From: Verrucomicrobiales bacterium | Lineage (GTDB): Bacteria > Verrucomicrobiota > Verrucomicrobiia > Limisphaerales > J093 | DNA length: 64,000 nucleotides | Assembly (NCBI GenBank): GCA_024233215.1 | Contig: JACKPW010000010.1 | Span: 62,001-126,000, forward strand | Direction: 5' to 3' | Shown: piece after piece, positions 44,628-52,711 of the stretch | Numbering within the stretch: the first letter of the stretch is position 1 | How the letters are laid out: each line of letters begins with the position of its first letter | Translations under genes and position numbers: made by a program | Notes under the pieces: model-generated | The model's input: only the letters and a program-made list of their open reading frames with translations | Database searches by the model: none | What the model was told of the DNA's origin: nothing

Positions 44628-46406
44628 CTACTCCGCCTCCAGCGGGAACACTTTGACTTCCACCCGCCGGTTCTTCCGGTTCTGCTCCGGATCGCTCGGA
44701 TCGGTCGCGCCGGCCATCGGATTGTCCCAGCCGTTGCCGATCACCTTGAACTTGTTCGGATCGAACTTGTACTTCGCCATGATGGCCTTTCGCACGGCGT
44801 CGGCGCGGTCATAGGAAAGCTGTCGCACCAGGTCGCCGGGTACGATGCCCTTGCGGCTGGCATCCGTGTTGCCCTCGATCACGATGTAGGCGTTGCCGAA
44901 CGAACCGGCCAGCTCGCCGATCTGCTCGAGCACCTTCGGGATCTCGGCATCGTATTCCGCATTCAGCACGGTCTGGTTCGGTTCAAAGTGCACGTAGACC
45001 GCCTTGGTCAGGATCTCGCCGGTCTCGGCCTCGGCGGACTTGAACATCAGCCCGGGACGGAACGTCGGTTGCGACAGGTCCCGCACATCCCGGTATTCCT
45101 CGGACATCTTGGCCAGCACGTTCGCCGCCTTCACCTTGGCCGCAGGCACCGGGGCGGCGATGGCGCCCAGCGAGCGATAAATCGTCGAGGCCCGGTTCCA
45201 GACGATCTCGAAATTCGACGGGCTCATCGGGTCGAGGAAGAAGCTCTCGTTCTCGCGGTAGTTCGTCAGATGCGCGTCGCCCTCGGCCACCCCCCCGTCG
45301 CCGCCGATCATCGCCTCGCAATCCTCCACCGGCAGTTGGTAGGCTGCCGCCATGAGTTTGGCGGCCTCCTTCGGCTCCGTGCGCACCATGTCCATGCCCT
45401 CGAAGATGCCCCGGACGAGGTTCGAGACGATCTCGGGGTGGTCCCGAAAGAAGTCGTTCCGCACGGCCCAGACGTCCGCGATGAGATGGTTTGCACTGTC
45501 GGTGCTGACGATCAACCGGGTGTTCGGCACGCCCTCGGACACGGTGTAGATGTCCGGCGCCCAGCCCACGAAGGCATCAAACGACTCATCCTGCACGAAA
45601 ATCTTGGCCGCCGCCGGGGCGTCGGCCGCCCAGCGGAAATCCACTTCTGCCGGATCAATGCCGGCATCGATCAGCAGCGACATGATCAGGTAATGGCTGG
45701 GGGAATTCTGCGCGAGGACCACCTTCCGGCGCTTGCCGCCCTGCTGACGGAAATCGTTCATCGTGCGGATTCCACCGCGCGCCACAATGCCGTCCCCGCC
45801 GTCCGACCAGTCAATCTGCTGACAGACCACCGGCACAGTCCGCGAGTCCCGGGCCAACTCCGGAGCGAACAAGGCGATCATGTCCAGCGTGCCCCAGAGG
45901 ACATGGCTGTGTCCGGAGGCAAACAGATCGCGCGCCTTGACGGGATCATCCACCAGCGAGAGCTGCACGTAGAAGCCGTACTTGCGGGCGAAGACGCTGG
46001 CGTCATTCGCGGCCATCCCCTGGTTCGCCGCGATGATCGGCGCCCAACCGGGCCACACATTGATGGGGAACTGCACCACCGGTTTGCCGTCCTTCATCTC
46101 CGTGTCGTAATCACTCACCCCGCTGACGGGCGGAATGGCGGAGCCGTCGACGAGGGACACCGCGGCATCCCCGGCCAGGAGCTTGCCGGTGACGTCCTCG
46201 CCGCCGCCGGACGAGGCCACGGGCGCCGCGGCCTGTTGCTGCTGTTGCTGTTGTTGTTGGCGGAGGGCCTGTTGCACCTCCTGGGGGTTGATCGACGGCG
46301 TGGCGGGCTTCGCCTGGGGGGCGATCTTGTCCCACCAGCGGTAGGCGCCGAATCCCACAATGCCCAGAATCAGAATGGTCAGTACGATTTTCCCTCGTGC
46401 AGTCAT
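44628..46406 (-). CDS. NMT1/TauA-like solute-binding protein fused to OmpA peptidoglycan-binding domain
   Basis: 592 residues. A single N-terminal membrane anchor (IVLTILILGIVGFGAYRWW) with a linker that includes nine consecutive Gln is followed by a periplasmic-binding domain of the taurine/nitrate class (FPINVWPGWAPIIAANQGMA; VLAQNSPSHYLIMSLLIDAG; DAFVGWAPDIYTVSEG; about 95-400), then a C-terminal OmpA-type domain (AVYVHFEPNQTVLNAEYD; IVIEGNTDASRKG; LSYDRADAVRKAI; NPMAGATDPSDPEQNRKNRRVEVKVF; about 465-590) that binds diaminopimelate in peptidoglycan. It bridges inner membrane and cell wall. As the binding protein for the permease it would be wall-fixed, which differs from ordinary importers. 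Confidence 0.9.
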   Translation of the reverse strand: MTARGKIVLTILILGIVGFGAYRWWDKIAPQAKPATPSINPQEVQQALRQQQQQQQQQAAAPVASSGGGEDVTGKLLAGDAAVSLVDGSAIPPVSGVSDYDTEMKDGKPVVQFPINVWPGWAPIIAANQGMAANDASVFARKYGFYVQLSLVDDPVKARDLFASGHSHVLWGTLDMIALFAPELARDSRTVPVVCQQIDWSDGGDGIVARGGIRTMNDFRQQGGKRRKVVLAQNSPSHYLIMSLLIDAGIDPAEVDFRWAADAPAAAKIFVQDESFDAFVGWAPDIYTVSEGVPNTRLIVSTDSANHLIADVWAVRNDFFRDHPEIVSNLVRGIFEGMDMVRTEPKEAAKLMAAAYQLPVEDCEAMIGGDGGVAEGDAHLTNYRENESFFLDPMSPSNFEIVWNRASTIYRSLGAIAAPVPAAKVKAANVLAKMSEEYRDVRDLSQPTFRPGLMFKSAEAETGEILTKAVYVHFEPNQTVLNAEYDAEIPKVLEQIGELAGSFGNAYIVIEGNTDASRKGIVPGDLVRQLSYDRADAVRKAIMAKYKFDPNKFKVIGNGWDNPMAGATDPSDPEQNRKNRRVEVKVFPLEAE

Positions 46407-46459
46407 GATCTTCGTCTCAATTCAGGTTGACGGATTGCTTCCGGGGAACGCCGGCCGGG

Positions 46460-47212
46460 TCACTCGGCAATCTTCTGGCGTTCCTTCTTTTCAGTGGCGG
46501 GCTCCGCCGGGGCGGTTTCCGCCTGCACCTTGCCAAGCTTCTTCTTGTACTCGTCGAACAGGAGCTTGCCGCGGGCCTGCCGCATTTCCTGCTGACGCTG
46601 GATGCCCGATCCCATCTCCTTCGCCAGATCCATGGTCGCCCGCATCTGGCCTTCCCCGCGGGCCGCGGACTGGCGGAGTTGGTCCATCGACTGGCTCAAC
46701 TCACCGCCCATCATGCCCTGGAGTTCGGTGATCGACGACTTCATCACGCCGGCCAGCGTTTCCAAGGAACGGCTCACCGCCACCCGCGCCTTGGTGGACT
46801 CGAATTCGCGTTGAAACCGCTGAATCTCCCGCAGGCTCTGCGCAATGATCTGGGTGTTCTGCTGGTAGAGTTCCTCGAGGTTCTTGTGCTGGGCGATGTT
46901 CTCGTTCAGCTCGGCCTCCAGATCGGCCAGTTGTTCGGCGTAATGCGCGCCGTTGGCCTCGTCGTTCGCCGCAATGGCCGCCTGGAGCAACCCCTCCGAT
47001 TCGTTCTTTTGGCGCTCCTGCCGTTTGATCTGGTCGGCCAGCATCGCTATCTGCCCGGCCAGTTGGCCGTTGGCGTAATGCGCCTTGTCGGCCTTGGCCT
47101 TGGCGTCACGAATGCCGCGTTCGACCACGGCCTGGTTGATGGCGTCGGTTTCCGTGGCTTTCTCGGCCATCAGGCCGAGCCAGATGAAGAGGCGTTTGAT
47201 TGCGCGAAACAT
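46460..47212 (-). CDS. PspA/IM30-like coiled-coil protein
   Basis: 250 residues, almost wholly helical. The N-terminal amphipathic start MFRAIKRLFIWLGLMAEKATE is followed by a long heptad-rich region (LADQIKRQERQKNESEGLLQAAIA; ELNENIAQHKNLEELYQQN; REIQRFQREFESTKARVAVSRSLETL) and a tail with AEPATEKKERQKIAE. Length and layout match PspA/IM30 proteins, which bind and remodel membranes as ESCRT-III-like polymers and respond to envelope stress. The assignment is by pattern only. It sits between the vWA gene (upstream) and the binding protein. Confidence 0.72.
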   Translation of the reverse strand: MFRAIKRLFIWLGLMAEKATETDAINQAVVERGIRDAKAKADKAHYANGQLAGQIAMLADQIKRQERQKNESEGLLQAAIAANDEANGAHYAEQLADLEAELNENIAQHKNLEELYQQNTQIIAQSLREIQRFQREFESTKARVAVSRSLETLAGVMKSSITELQGMMGGELSQSMDQLRQSAARGEGQMRATMDLAKEMGSGIQRQQEMRQARGKLLFDEYKKKLGKVQAETAPAEPATEKKERQKIAE

Positions 47213-47253
47213 GGTGCGTCCTGTCGTTGAATGCTGTGGCGATTGGAGAACGC

Positions 47254-47961
47254 TTACTCCACGTCCTCAAGCAGAATCTTCCGTTCCACGATGTAGCCGA
47301 GTTGCGCGTTGAGTTCCGCCTCGTCCGCCGCCCCCACCACCGTGGCCCCCAGATCACGAACCGGTTTGAACACCTCCGCCGACACGTCGAACGCCACGAA
47401 GTGGACGGCCAGACTGGTCTCCGCCCGACGGGCCTGTTGCTGGAGCCGCTCCAGAACCGCCTCGGGTTTCGGTCCGGCGGTGTTCATGCCATCCGTGATC
47501 ACAAGAATGTGCTTGTGCGGGAGCGTCGAGCGCATCAGATCGCGCGCCGCCCGGTCCATCGAGTCGCCCAGCGGAGTGGCCCCATTGGGCTGCTTGAAAG
47601 CGTCGGCCCACTGCTCGAAGGCCGCCGCCCGGAACGGACCATACGGGACCGCGGTCTGCGCCCGGCCGTTCTCAAAGACCACGAGCGAAGCCTCGATCTT
47701 TCGTGGCACCGGTCCCCCGGCACTCTCCGCCGCCGCCAACCGGTTGACGATCTGCTTCAAGGCGCGCACCCCGATGACGTACTTGGGCGCCGGTTTGCCG
47801 GCGGCGTCCTGCACGCTGTCGCGCATGCTGCCCGAAGTATCGAACACGATGGCCACCGCAGCCCCCTGCCCGGACACCTCCTGGGCTAGGACCGACAGAC
47901 CGGGAGAAAGGGCGACGGCGAGGATGAGCGAAAACCGGGTGCGGCGGGACGGGCGTTTCAT
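47254..47961 (-). CDS. Secreted von Willebrand factor A-domain protein, first gene of the operon
   Basis: 235 residues. A signal peptide (FSLILAVALSPGLSVLA) precedes a vWA domain with a complete metal-ion site: FDTSGSMRD (D-x-S-x-S), GATPLGDSMDRAA (Thr) and HILVITDGMNTAGPKP (Asp). Such domains bind protein partners through a Mg ion outside the cytoplasm. It is transcribed first in the operon that includes the PspA-like, solute-binding/OmpA, ABC and AAA+ genes. Confidence 0.9.
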   Translation of the reverse strand: MKRPSRRTRFSLILAVALSPGLSVLAQEVSGQGAAVAIVFDTSGSMRDSVQDAAGKPAPKYVIGVRALKQIVNRLAAAESAGGPVPRKIEASLVVFENGRAQTAVPYGPFRAAAFEQWADAFKQPNGATPLGDSMDRAARDLMRSTLPHKHILVITDGMNTAGPKPEAVLERLQQQARRAETSLAVHFVAFDVSAEVFKPVRDLGATVVGAADEAELNAQLGYIVERKILLEDVE

Positions 47962-48506
47962 TGGGCGGTCTTGTTGTTGTCCTGTGATGCTTGCCGATCA
48001 ACTTCCGTATGTCAAACCGGGCCCGGCAATCCTGGACGTTCGGGCCTGCCATGACGGCGCCGACAGCATAAGGTGCTCCCTTCCATCGGCTCATCTATAA
48101 TTGCCCAGGGCCATTATAAGCTGACGTCTGCACTCGGCACCGGGGAATCGTTCCGGTAGCGCACAAAGGACGGACCCCTGCGCGGGCAGGCAGTGCGGGT
48201 CGGGTCCGGGCGACTCGCTGCGCTTGCGCCGTCCCCTCAATCCGGCAGCCGCAGACGTCGGTTCGCGCGCCTGGGTTCCGTCTCGAATGGACAGGCGCCG
48301 GATGACCTTGACAGACGGCCACCGATTGTCTGGGAGCGCGCATATCGCCCCCGTTTACACGGCTCACAACCTGGCTTGGAGAAGGTCCGAACGGAGCATC
48401 ACCAAGTTCGGAAATCCTCGTTCAGTCAGTTCGTGGGCCATGCTGCCTTCATGCGTCCCCCCGACACGACGCTTGAGCCCGGCTCGCAGAGATGAGTCGG
48501 CGGGCC
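47962..48506 (-). promoter_or_regulatory. Upstream region of the vWA operon
   Basis: 545 bp without a supported gene. The only notable signal is a near-palindrome at 48095-48120 that presents a perfect TATAAT on both strands (plus 48096-48101; minus 48113-48118). The minus-strand copy could be the -10 element of the operon, with a leader of roughly 140 bases, but no good -35 lies 16-18 bases upstream. A small open frame at 48095-48367 lacks coding character. Confidence 0.35.
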
Positions 48507-49367
48507 TCAGTTTCGGGCAACCGTGGTGTTTTCCGCCATCCAGCGTACGTCCACCCAGGAGTCCTCTGCCGGCACATTCAACTGGAGGTTGACGCCGTAA
48601 CGCAGCGGGGCGTTGGCAATCTTGGAGCCGGTCCATTTCTTGATCTCGGCGTGGCCATCGGCAAAGGCGAAACCACACGCTCCGTTATGGTAATTCGCCG
48701 GGAAGTCGATGATCTGGGCCGTTCCGGCATCCCAGGCCCCGGTGCACGCGTTGGCAAACGCCGCGTCGTTGATACTGTCGGGATGCTCGTCCACAAACAC
48801 ATGGGTCTGGGTCGGTCTCGCGATGCTCGATTCCTTGGAGTAGACCCTCCATTTCGTCTGAGCCCGGTTGTTGGCCTTGTCGAGCCACTCGCCATATCCG
48901 AAAACCTGGCTCATCGAGTTGCTGCGGATCCGGGGAACGCGCTCGCCCGATGCAATCGTCACCATCGCCCGGTCCGCAGGGCACTTGAAGATCTCCTGGG
49001 CGGCGCCGACGTAGCTCCACATGGGACTGTTCGTCAGGTAGCGGAGGTCGGCAGAATCCTCCGTCCACCCCAGGTTTCCCTGAATCCAGTTGGCCCGGTT
49101 GGGCATGCCGTTCAGGCACGTCAGCAAGACATCATTCCAATCGCCGGCGTACATGATGAAACCCATCCCCAGTTGCTTGAGGTTGTTCATGCACAGAATG
49201 CCCTGCGCCTTCGATTTTGCCTTCGACAGCGCGGGCAGCAACATGCCCGCCAGGATCGCGATGATCGCGATCACGACGAGCAGTTCGATCAACGTGAACC
49301 CGCGGGAGGGACGGATGTTTTTCATATCGGGCTGGCAGTCTGGAAAGGTGTTGCTTTGGTTCGGCAT
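48507..49367 (-). CDS. Prepilin-type N-methylation/H-X9-DG-type protein
   Basis: 286 residues from ATG 49367, preceded by GGGGCAGG (possible ribosome site); ATG 49325 gives the shorter leader MKNIRPSRG. The type IV prepilin signal RGFTLIELLVVIAIIAILAG lies near the start and is followed by AMLLPAL-like SKAKSKAQGILCMNNLKQLGMGF, the G/H-type pseudopilin seen in large numbers in Verrucomicrobiota and Lentisphaerota. The C-terminal NYHNGACGFAFADGHAEIKKW is the H-x9-D-G-H signature. Role: secretion or surface structure, unknown. It is alone on its strand between two operons. Confidence 0.9.
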   Translation of the reverse strand: MPNQSNTFPDCQPDMKNIRPSRGFTLIELLVVIAIIAILAGMLLPALSKAKSKAQGILCMNNLKQLGMGFIMYAGDWNDVLLTCLNGMPNRANWIQGNLGWTEDSADLRYLTNSPMWSYVGAAQEIFKCPADRAMVTIASGERVPRIRSNSMSQVFGYGEWLDKANNRAQTKWRVYSKESSIARPTQTHVFVDEHPDSINDAAFANACTGAWDAGTAQIIDFPANYHNGACGFAFADGHAEIKKWTGSKIANAPLRYGVNLQLNVPAEDSWVDVRWMAENTTVARN

Positions 49368-49685
49368 GTAACCTGCCCCCATTGCCAGCCGGGGTCAAAC
49401 ACGAAACCGAAAGCAGGCGACCCACCCATGATTCGGCCGTTCCATCATTCCAGAGCGACGATCCGCCCCCGGATACCATCACACCTCCCAGACGATTCAT
49501 CCGCAACCAGCAAATCCCCGTGGCAGGAGACACCAGTCCGCGCCCGTCCACCGGTTGCGCACGGTTCACGCGCCCCCAGCCCGGTTGCTGCCCGGTTGCC
49601 CCCTCCGTCTCGGGAACCCAAACGGGAAAGCCCCGCCGGAGCGGGGCTTCCTGATGAGTTGTTGGTTGGCCCGCCGACAGGCCGC
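49368..49685. other. Intergenic region between prepilin-like gene and rplQ
   Basis: 318 bp. Apart from the terminator of the ribosomal operon (49628-49649) I see no gene or clear promoter; the prepilin-like gene's promoter should be somewhere in 49370-49620. Confidence 0.5.
49628..49649 (-). terminator. Terminator of the ribosomal protein operon
   Basis: AAGCCCCG and CGGGGCTT form an 8-bp stem with a six-base loop, 36 bases after the rplQ stop. On the minus strand it is followed by TTTCCCGTTT, a broken T-tract, in keeping with an intrinsic terminator. Confidence 0.75.
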
Positions 49686-50249
49686 TCAACCGGGATTCTT
49701 GCTGGATTCCGCCTCTGCTGCAGGAGCGGCGGAAACGTCGCCCGTCGTCTCGGAATCAGCGGCATCCGCCGCGCCCGCCGGCACCGGCGCGTCCTGCACC
49801 GCTTCCTGGGAGTCAGCGGCGGCGCTCACGGTCGGAGCGGCCTTGGCGGCCTTGGCGGCAGGTTTCTCCGATTTCGGGGCGGACGGGGTGTATCCCTCAT
49901 CAACCCACTCCAGGATGGCCATTGCGGCGGCATCTCCGGGGCGCTGTCCCATCCGGATAATCCGGGTATACCCACCCGGACGGTCCTTGTGCAGGGGAGC
50001 CAGTTCGTTGAACAGAATACGGACTGCGTCCTCCTGGTGCAACCGGGAGGCGGCCAACCGGCGGTGGTGCAGGGTGCCCCTCTTCCCCAGGGTAAGCATC
50101 TTCTCGGCGACCGGCCTGGCGGCCTTGGCCTTGGCCAGGGTGGTGGTCACCCGACGATGCACGATGAGGCTGCACACTAGGTTCGCCAGCATGGCGTTCC
50201 GATGATCGCCTTTCCGGCCCAGTTTCGCGTTGCGCTTGCGATGACGCAT
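49686..50249 (-). CDS. rplQ: 50S ribosomal protein L17 with acidic/Ala-rich tail
   Basis: 187 residues. The first 120 are a normal L17 (MRHRKRNAKLGRKGDHRNAML; HRRVTTTLAKAKAARPVAEKMLTLG; GGYTRIIRMGQRPGDAAAMAILE). The last 65 residues are an Ala/Pro/Glu-rich extension not found in typical L17, similar in style to the tails of S11 and L3 in this operon. It lies 19 bases after rpoA. Confidence 0.96.
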   Translation of the reverse strand: MRHRKRNAKLGRKGDHRNAMLANLVCSLIVHRRVTTTLAKAKAARPVAEKMLTLGKRGTLHHRRLAASRLHQEDAVRILFNELAPLHKDRPGGYTRIIRMGQRPGDAAAMAILEWVDEGYTPSAPKSEKPAAKAAKAAPTVSAAADSQEAVQDAPVPAGAADAADSETTGDVSAAPAAEAESSKNPG

Positions 50250-50268
50250 ATCTCGATCCTGTCAGTAA

Positions 50269-51261
50269 CTAAAGCTTGTTGGCGGTCTCCTTCGGCGTGT
50301 CTAGCAGCGAGGGATCGAGCTTCTGGCCCAGGCCAAGGCCCAGGGTTTGCAGCTTCTCCTTGATCTCGTTGAGCGACTTCTTGCCGAAGTTGCGGTACTT
50401 GAGCATCTCCTGCTCGGTCTTCATCGCCAGCTGTCCCACCGTGGTGATGTTGGCGTTGTTCAAGCAGTTGGCGGCGCGAACGCTGAGTTCGATCTCGTTC
50501 ACGCTCATGTTGAGGAGCTTCTTCATCTTGCTGCGCTCCTCATCCTGCGCATCGGACTCCGACTCGAACTCAATGGCGTTCTTGTCGTAGCCGACAAAGA
50601 CATCCAGGTGCTTCTGCAGGATCGCAGAGGCCTGGGTGAGCGCATCCTCGGGAGTGATGCGTCCGTCCGTCCAGATCTCCACGATCAGACGGTCGTAATC
50701 GGTCTTCTGACCGACGCGCGCGTCCTCAACCGAATACCGCACGCGGGTGACCGGCGAGAACAGTGAGTCGATCGCGATCACGCCGATTGGCTGATCGGTC
50801 TTCTTGTTCTCGTCGCCGGGGCAGAAGCCGCGCCCGACCTTGACCTCGAACTCCAACTCGAGCTTCCGCTTCTTATCCAGGGTGCAAATGAGCTGGTCGG
50901 GATTCACCACTTCCAGCCCCTGACAGAGCTCAATGTCGCCCGCCGTGACCGGACCATCCTTGTTGACGCTCAGCAGGAGGCGGGGGAACTCGCGCATATT
51001 GTCCCCGGCCTTGAAACGCACCTGTTTTAGATTGAGGACAATGTCGGTGACATCCTCCACCACGCCTTCCACGGTGGTGAACTCGTGCATCGCTCCCTCG
51101 ATCTTCACCGAGGTGATTGCCGCGCCCTCGAGCGACGAGAGCAAGACCCGGCGCAGCGAATTGCCGATGGTGTGGCCAAACCCCGTTTCAAAGGGCTCGG
51201 CGGTGAACTTGGCGTAGGTTGCCGTGACGGTGGCCTCTTCAGGCGTCAACCGCTTCGGCAT
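50269..51261 (-). CDS. rpoA: DNA-directed RNA polymerase alpha subunit
   Basis: 330 residues from ATG 51261. N-terminal dimerisation domain (FETGFGHTIGNSLRRVLLSSLEGAAITSVKI), then the linker and C-terminal domain (NMSVNEIELSVRAANCLNNANITTVGQLAMKTEQEML; FGKKSLNEIKEKLQTLGL). It starts the polymerase assembly and contacts UP elements and activators. A hairpin lies between rpsD and this gene. Confidence 0.98.
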   Translation of the reverse strand: MPKRLTPEEATVTATYAKFTAEPFETGFGHTIGNSLRRVLLSSLEGAAITSVKIEGAMHEFTTVEGVVEDVTDIVLNLKQVRFKAGDNMREFPRLLLSVNKDGPVTAGDIELCQGLEVVNPDQLICTLDKKRKLELEFEVKVGRGFCPGDENKKTDQPIGVIAIDSLFSPVTRVRYSVEDARVGQKTDYDRLIVEIWTDGRITPEDALTQASAILQKHLDVFVGYDKNAIEFESESDAQDEERSKMKKLLNMSVNEIELSVRAANCLNNANITTVGQLAMKTEQEMLKYRNFGKKSLNEIKEKLQTLGLGLGQKLDPSLLDTPKETANKL

Positions 51262-51359
51262 TTCGAACCTTCCTAGACGTACTGGCATATGACGTAAGAC
51301 GACAATTTTAACCTGGTCACCCCGCGTTTCCCGCCCGCGGACGACCCATATAATTGCCG

Positions 51360-51378
51360 GTCCCGCGACGCGCGGGAC
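51360..51378 (-). promoter_or_regulatory. Hairpin between rpsD and rpoA
   Basis: GTCCCGCG/CGCGGGAC with a three-base loop is a perfect 8-bp stem inside the 129-bp spacer, which is long for this operon. A TATAAT-like ATTATA lies just after it on the minus strand. It may cut the transcript or mark an internal promoter for rpoA-rplQ. Confidence 0.5.
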
Positions 51379-51390
51379 ACTTATGACTGG

Positions 51391-51999
51391 CTAGCGGGAA
51401 TAAAACTCAACGACGGCCTGTTCATTGCCGACCGGCTGCATCTCCTCGCGGGCGGGAACGCGCATCATCACACCCTTGAACATCTCCCGATCCAAGGCGA
51501 GCCATTCGGGCACCACCCGGCTGGTGGACATTTCCAGGCTGCGCGTGGCCATCTGCCGGGACACGCTTGTGTTCCGCACTTCGACCACATCGTTCACGCG
51601 AACCTCATAAGAGGCCACGGCGACCTTGCGCCCGTTGACGTGCACGTGCCCATGCCCAACCATCTGGCGGGCCGCGGCACGGCTGGGAGCGAATCCGAGC
51701 TGGTAAACCACATTGTCAAGCCGGCTTTCCAGCGCTTGCAGCATCAGCTCGCCCGTCACTCCACGACGGCGGATCGCCGTCTCATAGACCCGGCGGAACT
51801 GCTTCTCCTGGAGCCCATAGTAATAGCGCAGTTTCTGCTTCTCCATGAGTCCAAGGGCGTAGTCGCTGATCTTGCGACGCATCCTCGGACCATGCACCCC
51901 GGGCGGGTAATTGCGGCGTTCCAGATACTTCGAGTTGCCGAAAATCGGCACACCGAAGCGACGGCTAATGCGGACTCTTGGGCCTGTGTAACGCGCCAT
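51391..51999 (-). CDS. rpsD: 30S ribosomal protein S4
   Basis: 202 residues. ARYTGPRVRISRRFGVPIFG, YYGLQEKQFRRVYETAIRR and LESRLDNVVYQLGFAPSRAAARQMVGHGHVHVNGRKV (S4 domain) are typical. S4 nucleates 30S assembly and in many bacteria represses its own operon. The N-terminus lacks the four zinc-type cysteines. Confidence 0.97.
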   Translation of the reverse strand: MARYTGPRVRISRRFGVPIFGNSKYLERRNYPPGVHGPRMRRKISDYALGLMEKQKLRYYYGLQEKQFRRVYETAIRRRGVTGELMLQALESRLDNVVYQLGFAPSRAAARQMVGHGHVHVNGRKVAVASYEVRVNDVVEVRNTSVSRQMATRSLEMSTSRVVPEWLALDREMFKGVMMRVPAREEMQPVGNEQAVVEFYSR

Positions 52000-52028
52000 A
52001 TTCTGCGTTCGTTCCGTGTGAAAAGTTG

Positions 52029-52682
52029 TTAGACCCGCCGCTTCTTGCGAGGGCGGCAGCCATTATGCGGTACCGGGGTGACGTCCTTGATGACGGTGAT
52101 TTCCAACCCGATGGCCTGGAGGGCGCGAATCGCGGATTCACGTCCGGAGCCGGGGCCCTTGACCTGCACCTCGACCTCCCGCATCCCATGGGACATCGCC
52201 TGACGCGCCGCATCCTGCGCCACCTGCTGGGCGGCGAAGGCCGTGCTCTTGCGCGACCCGCGAAAACCAATCCGGCCGGCAGTGGACCAGGCAATCAGGT
52301 TCCCCTGCATGTCAGTAATCGCCACCGTGGTGTTGTTGAAGGTGGCCAGGATGTGCGCCACCCCACTGGCGATGTTCTTCGCCTTCTTGGCCTTGATGAT
52401 CTTCTTGCCACTGAGATCGTCCGCCAGCAACTCGGCCGCGGTCGGCGCGGACGCCGCTTCGGGAGCGACCGCCGCCGCTGCAGCGGGCTGTTTGGCATCC
52501 TTGCCCTTGCCGCCCTCGGCCTTCTTCCGCGGGGCCGGCTTCTCGGCCGGCTTGGCGGCAGTCTTCGTTTCCCCGGCGGCGGAGGCGCCAGCGGCGGCGG
52601 GGGGGCTCGCGGGAGTCTCGCCCGCAGGCTTCACGGTCTCGGCCGGAGCGGGCGGGGTCTGGTCTTTGGTTTCTTCAGCCAT
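52029..52682 (-). CDS. rpsK: 30S ribosomal protein S11 with long N-terminal extension
   Basis: 217 residues, against about 130 usual. Residues 1-90 are an Ala/Pro/Lys-rich low-complexity region (AAAGASAAGETKTAAKPAEK). The S11 core follows: GVAHILATFNNTTVAITDMQG, GRIGFRGSRKSTAFAAQQVAQD and VTPVPHNGCRPRKKRRV at the end. S11 forms part of the 30S platform and contacts mRNA near the Shine-Dalgarno helix. Confidence 0.96.
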   Translation of the reverse strand: MAEETKDQTPPAPAETVKPAGETPASPPAAAGASAAGETKTAAKPAEKPAPRKKAEGGKGKDAKQPAAAAAVAPEAASAPTAAELLADDLSGKKIIKAKKAKNIASGVAHILATFNNTTVAITDMQGNLIAWSTAGRIGFRGSRKSTAFAAQQVAQDAARQAMSHGMREVEVQVKGPGSGRESAIRALQAIGLEITVIKDVTPVPHNGCRPRKKRRV

Positions 52683-52711
52683 GGCGATGAGAACTGCTGG
52701 TAAGCTGCGGA

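Noticed and set aside
44613..46430. 605-residue open frame opposite the SBP-OmpA gene
   Set aside because: Antisense shadow; the minus-strand product has clear domains, the plus-strand one has none.
48095..48367. 90-residue open frame in the gap upstream of the vWA operon
   Set aside because: No recognisable domain, no ribosome site and composition typical of chance frames.
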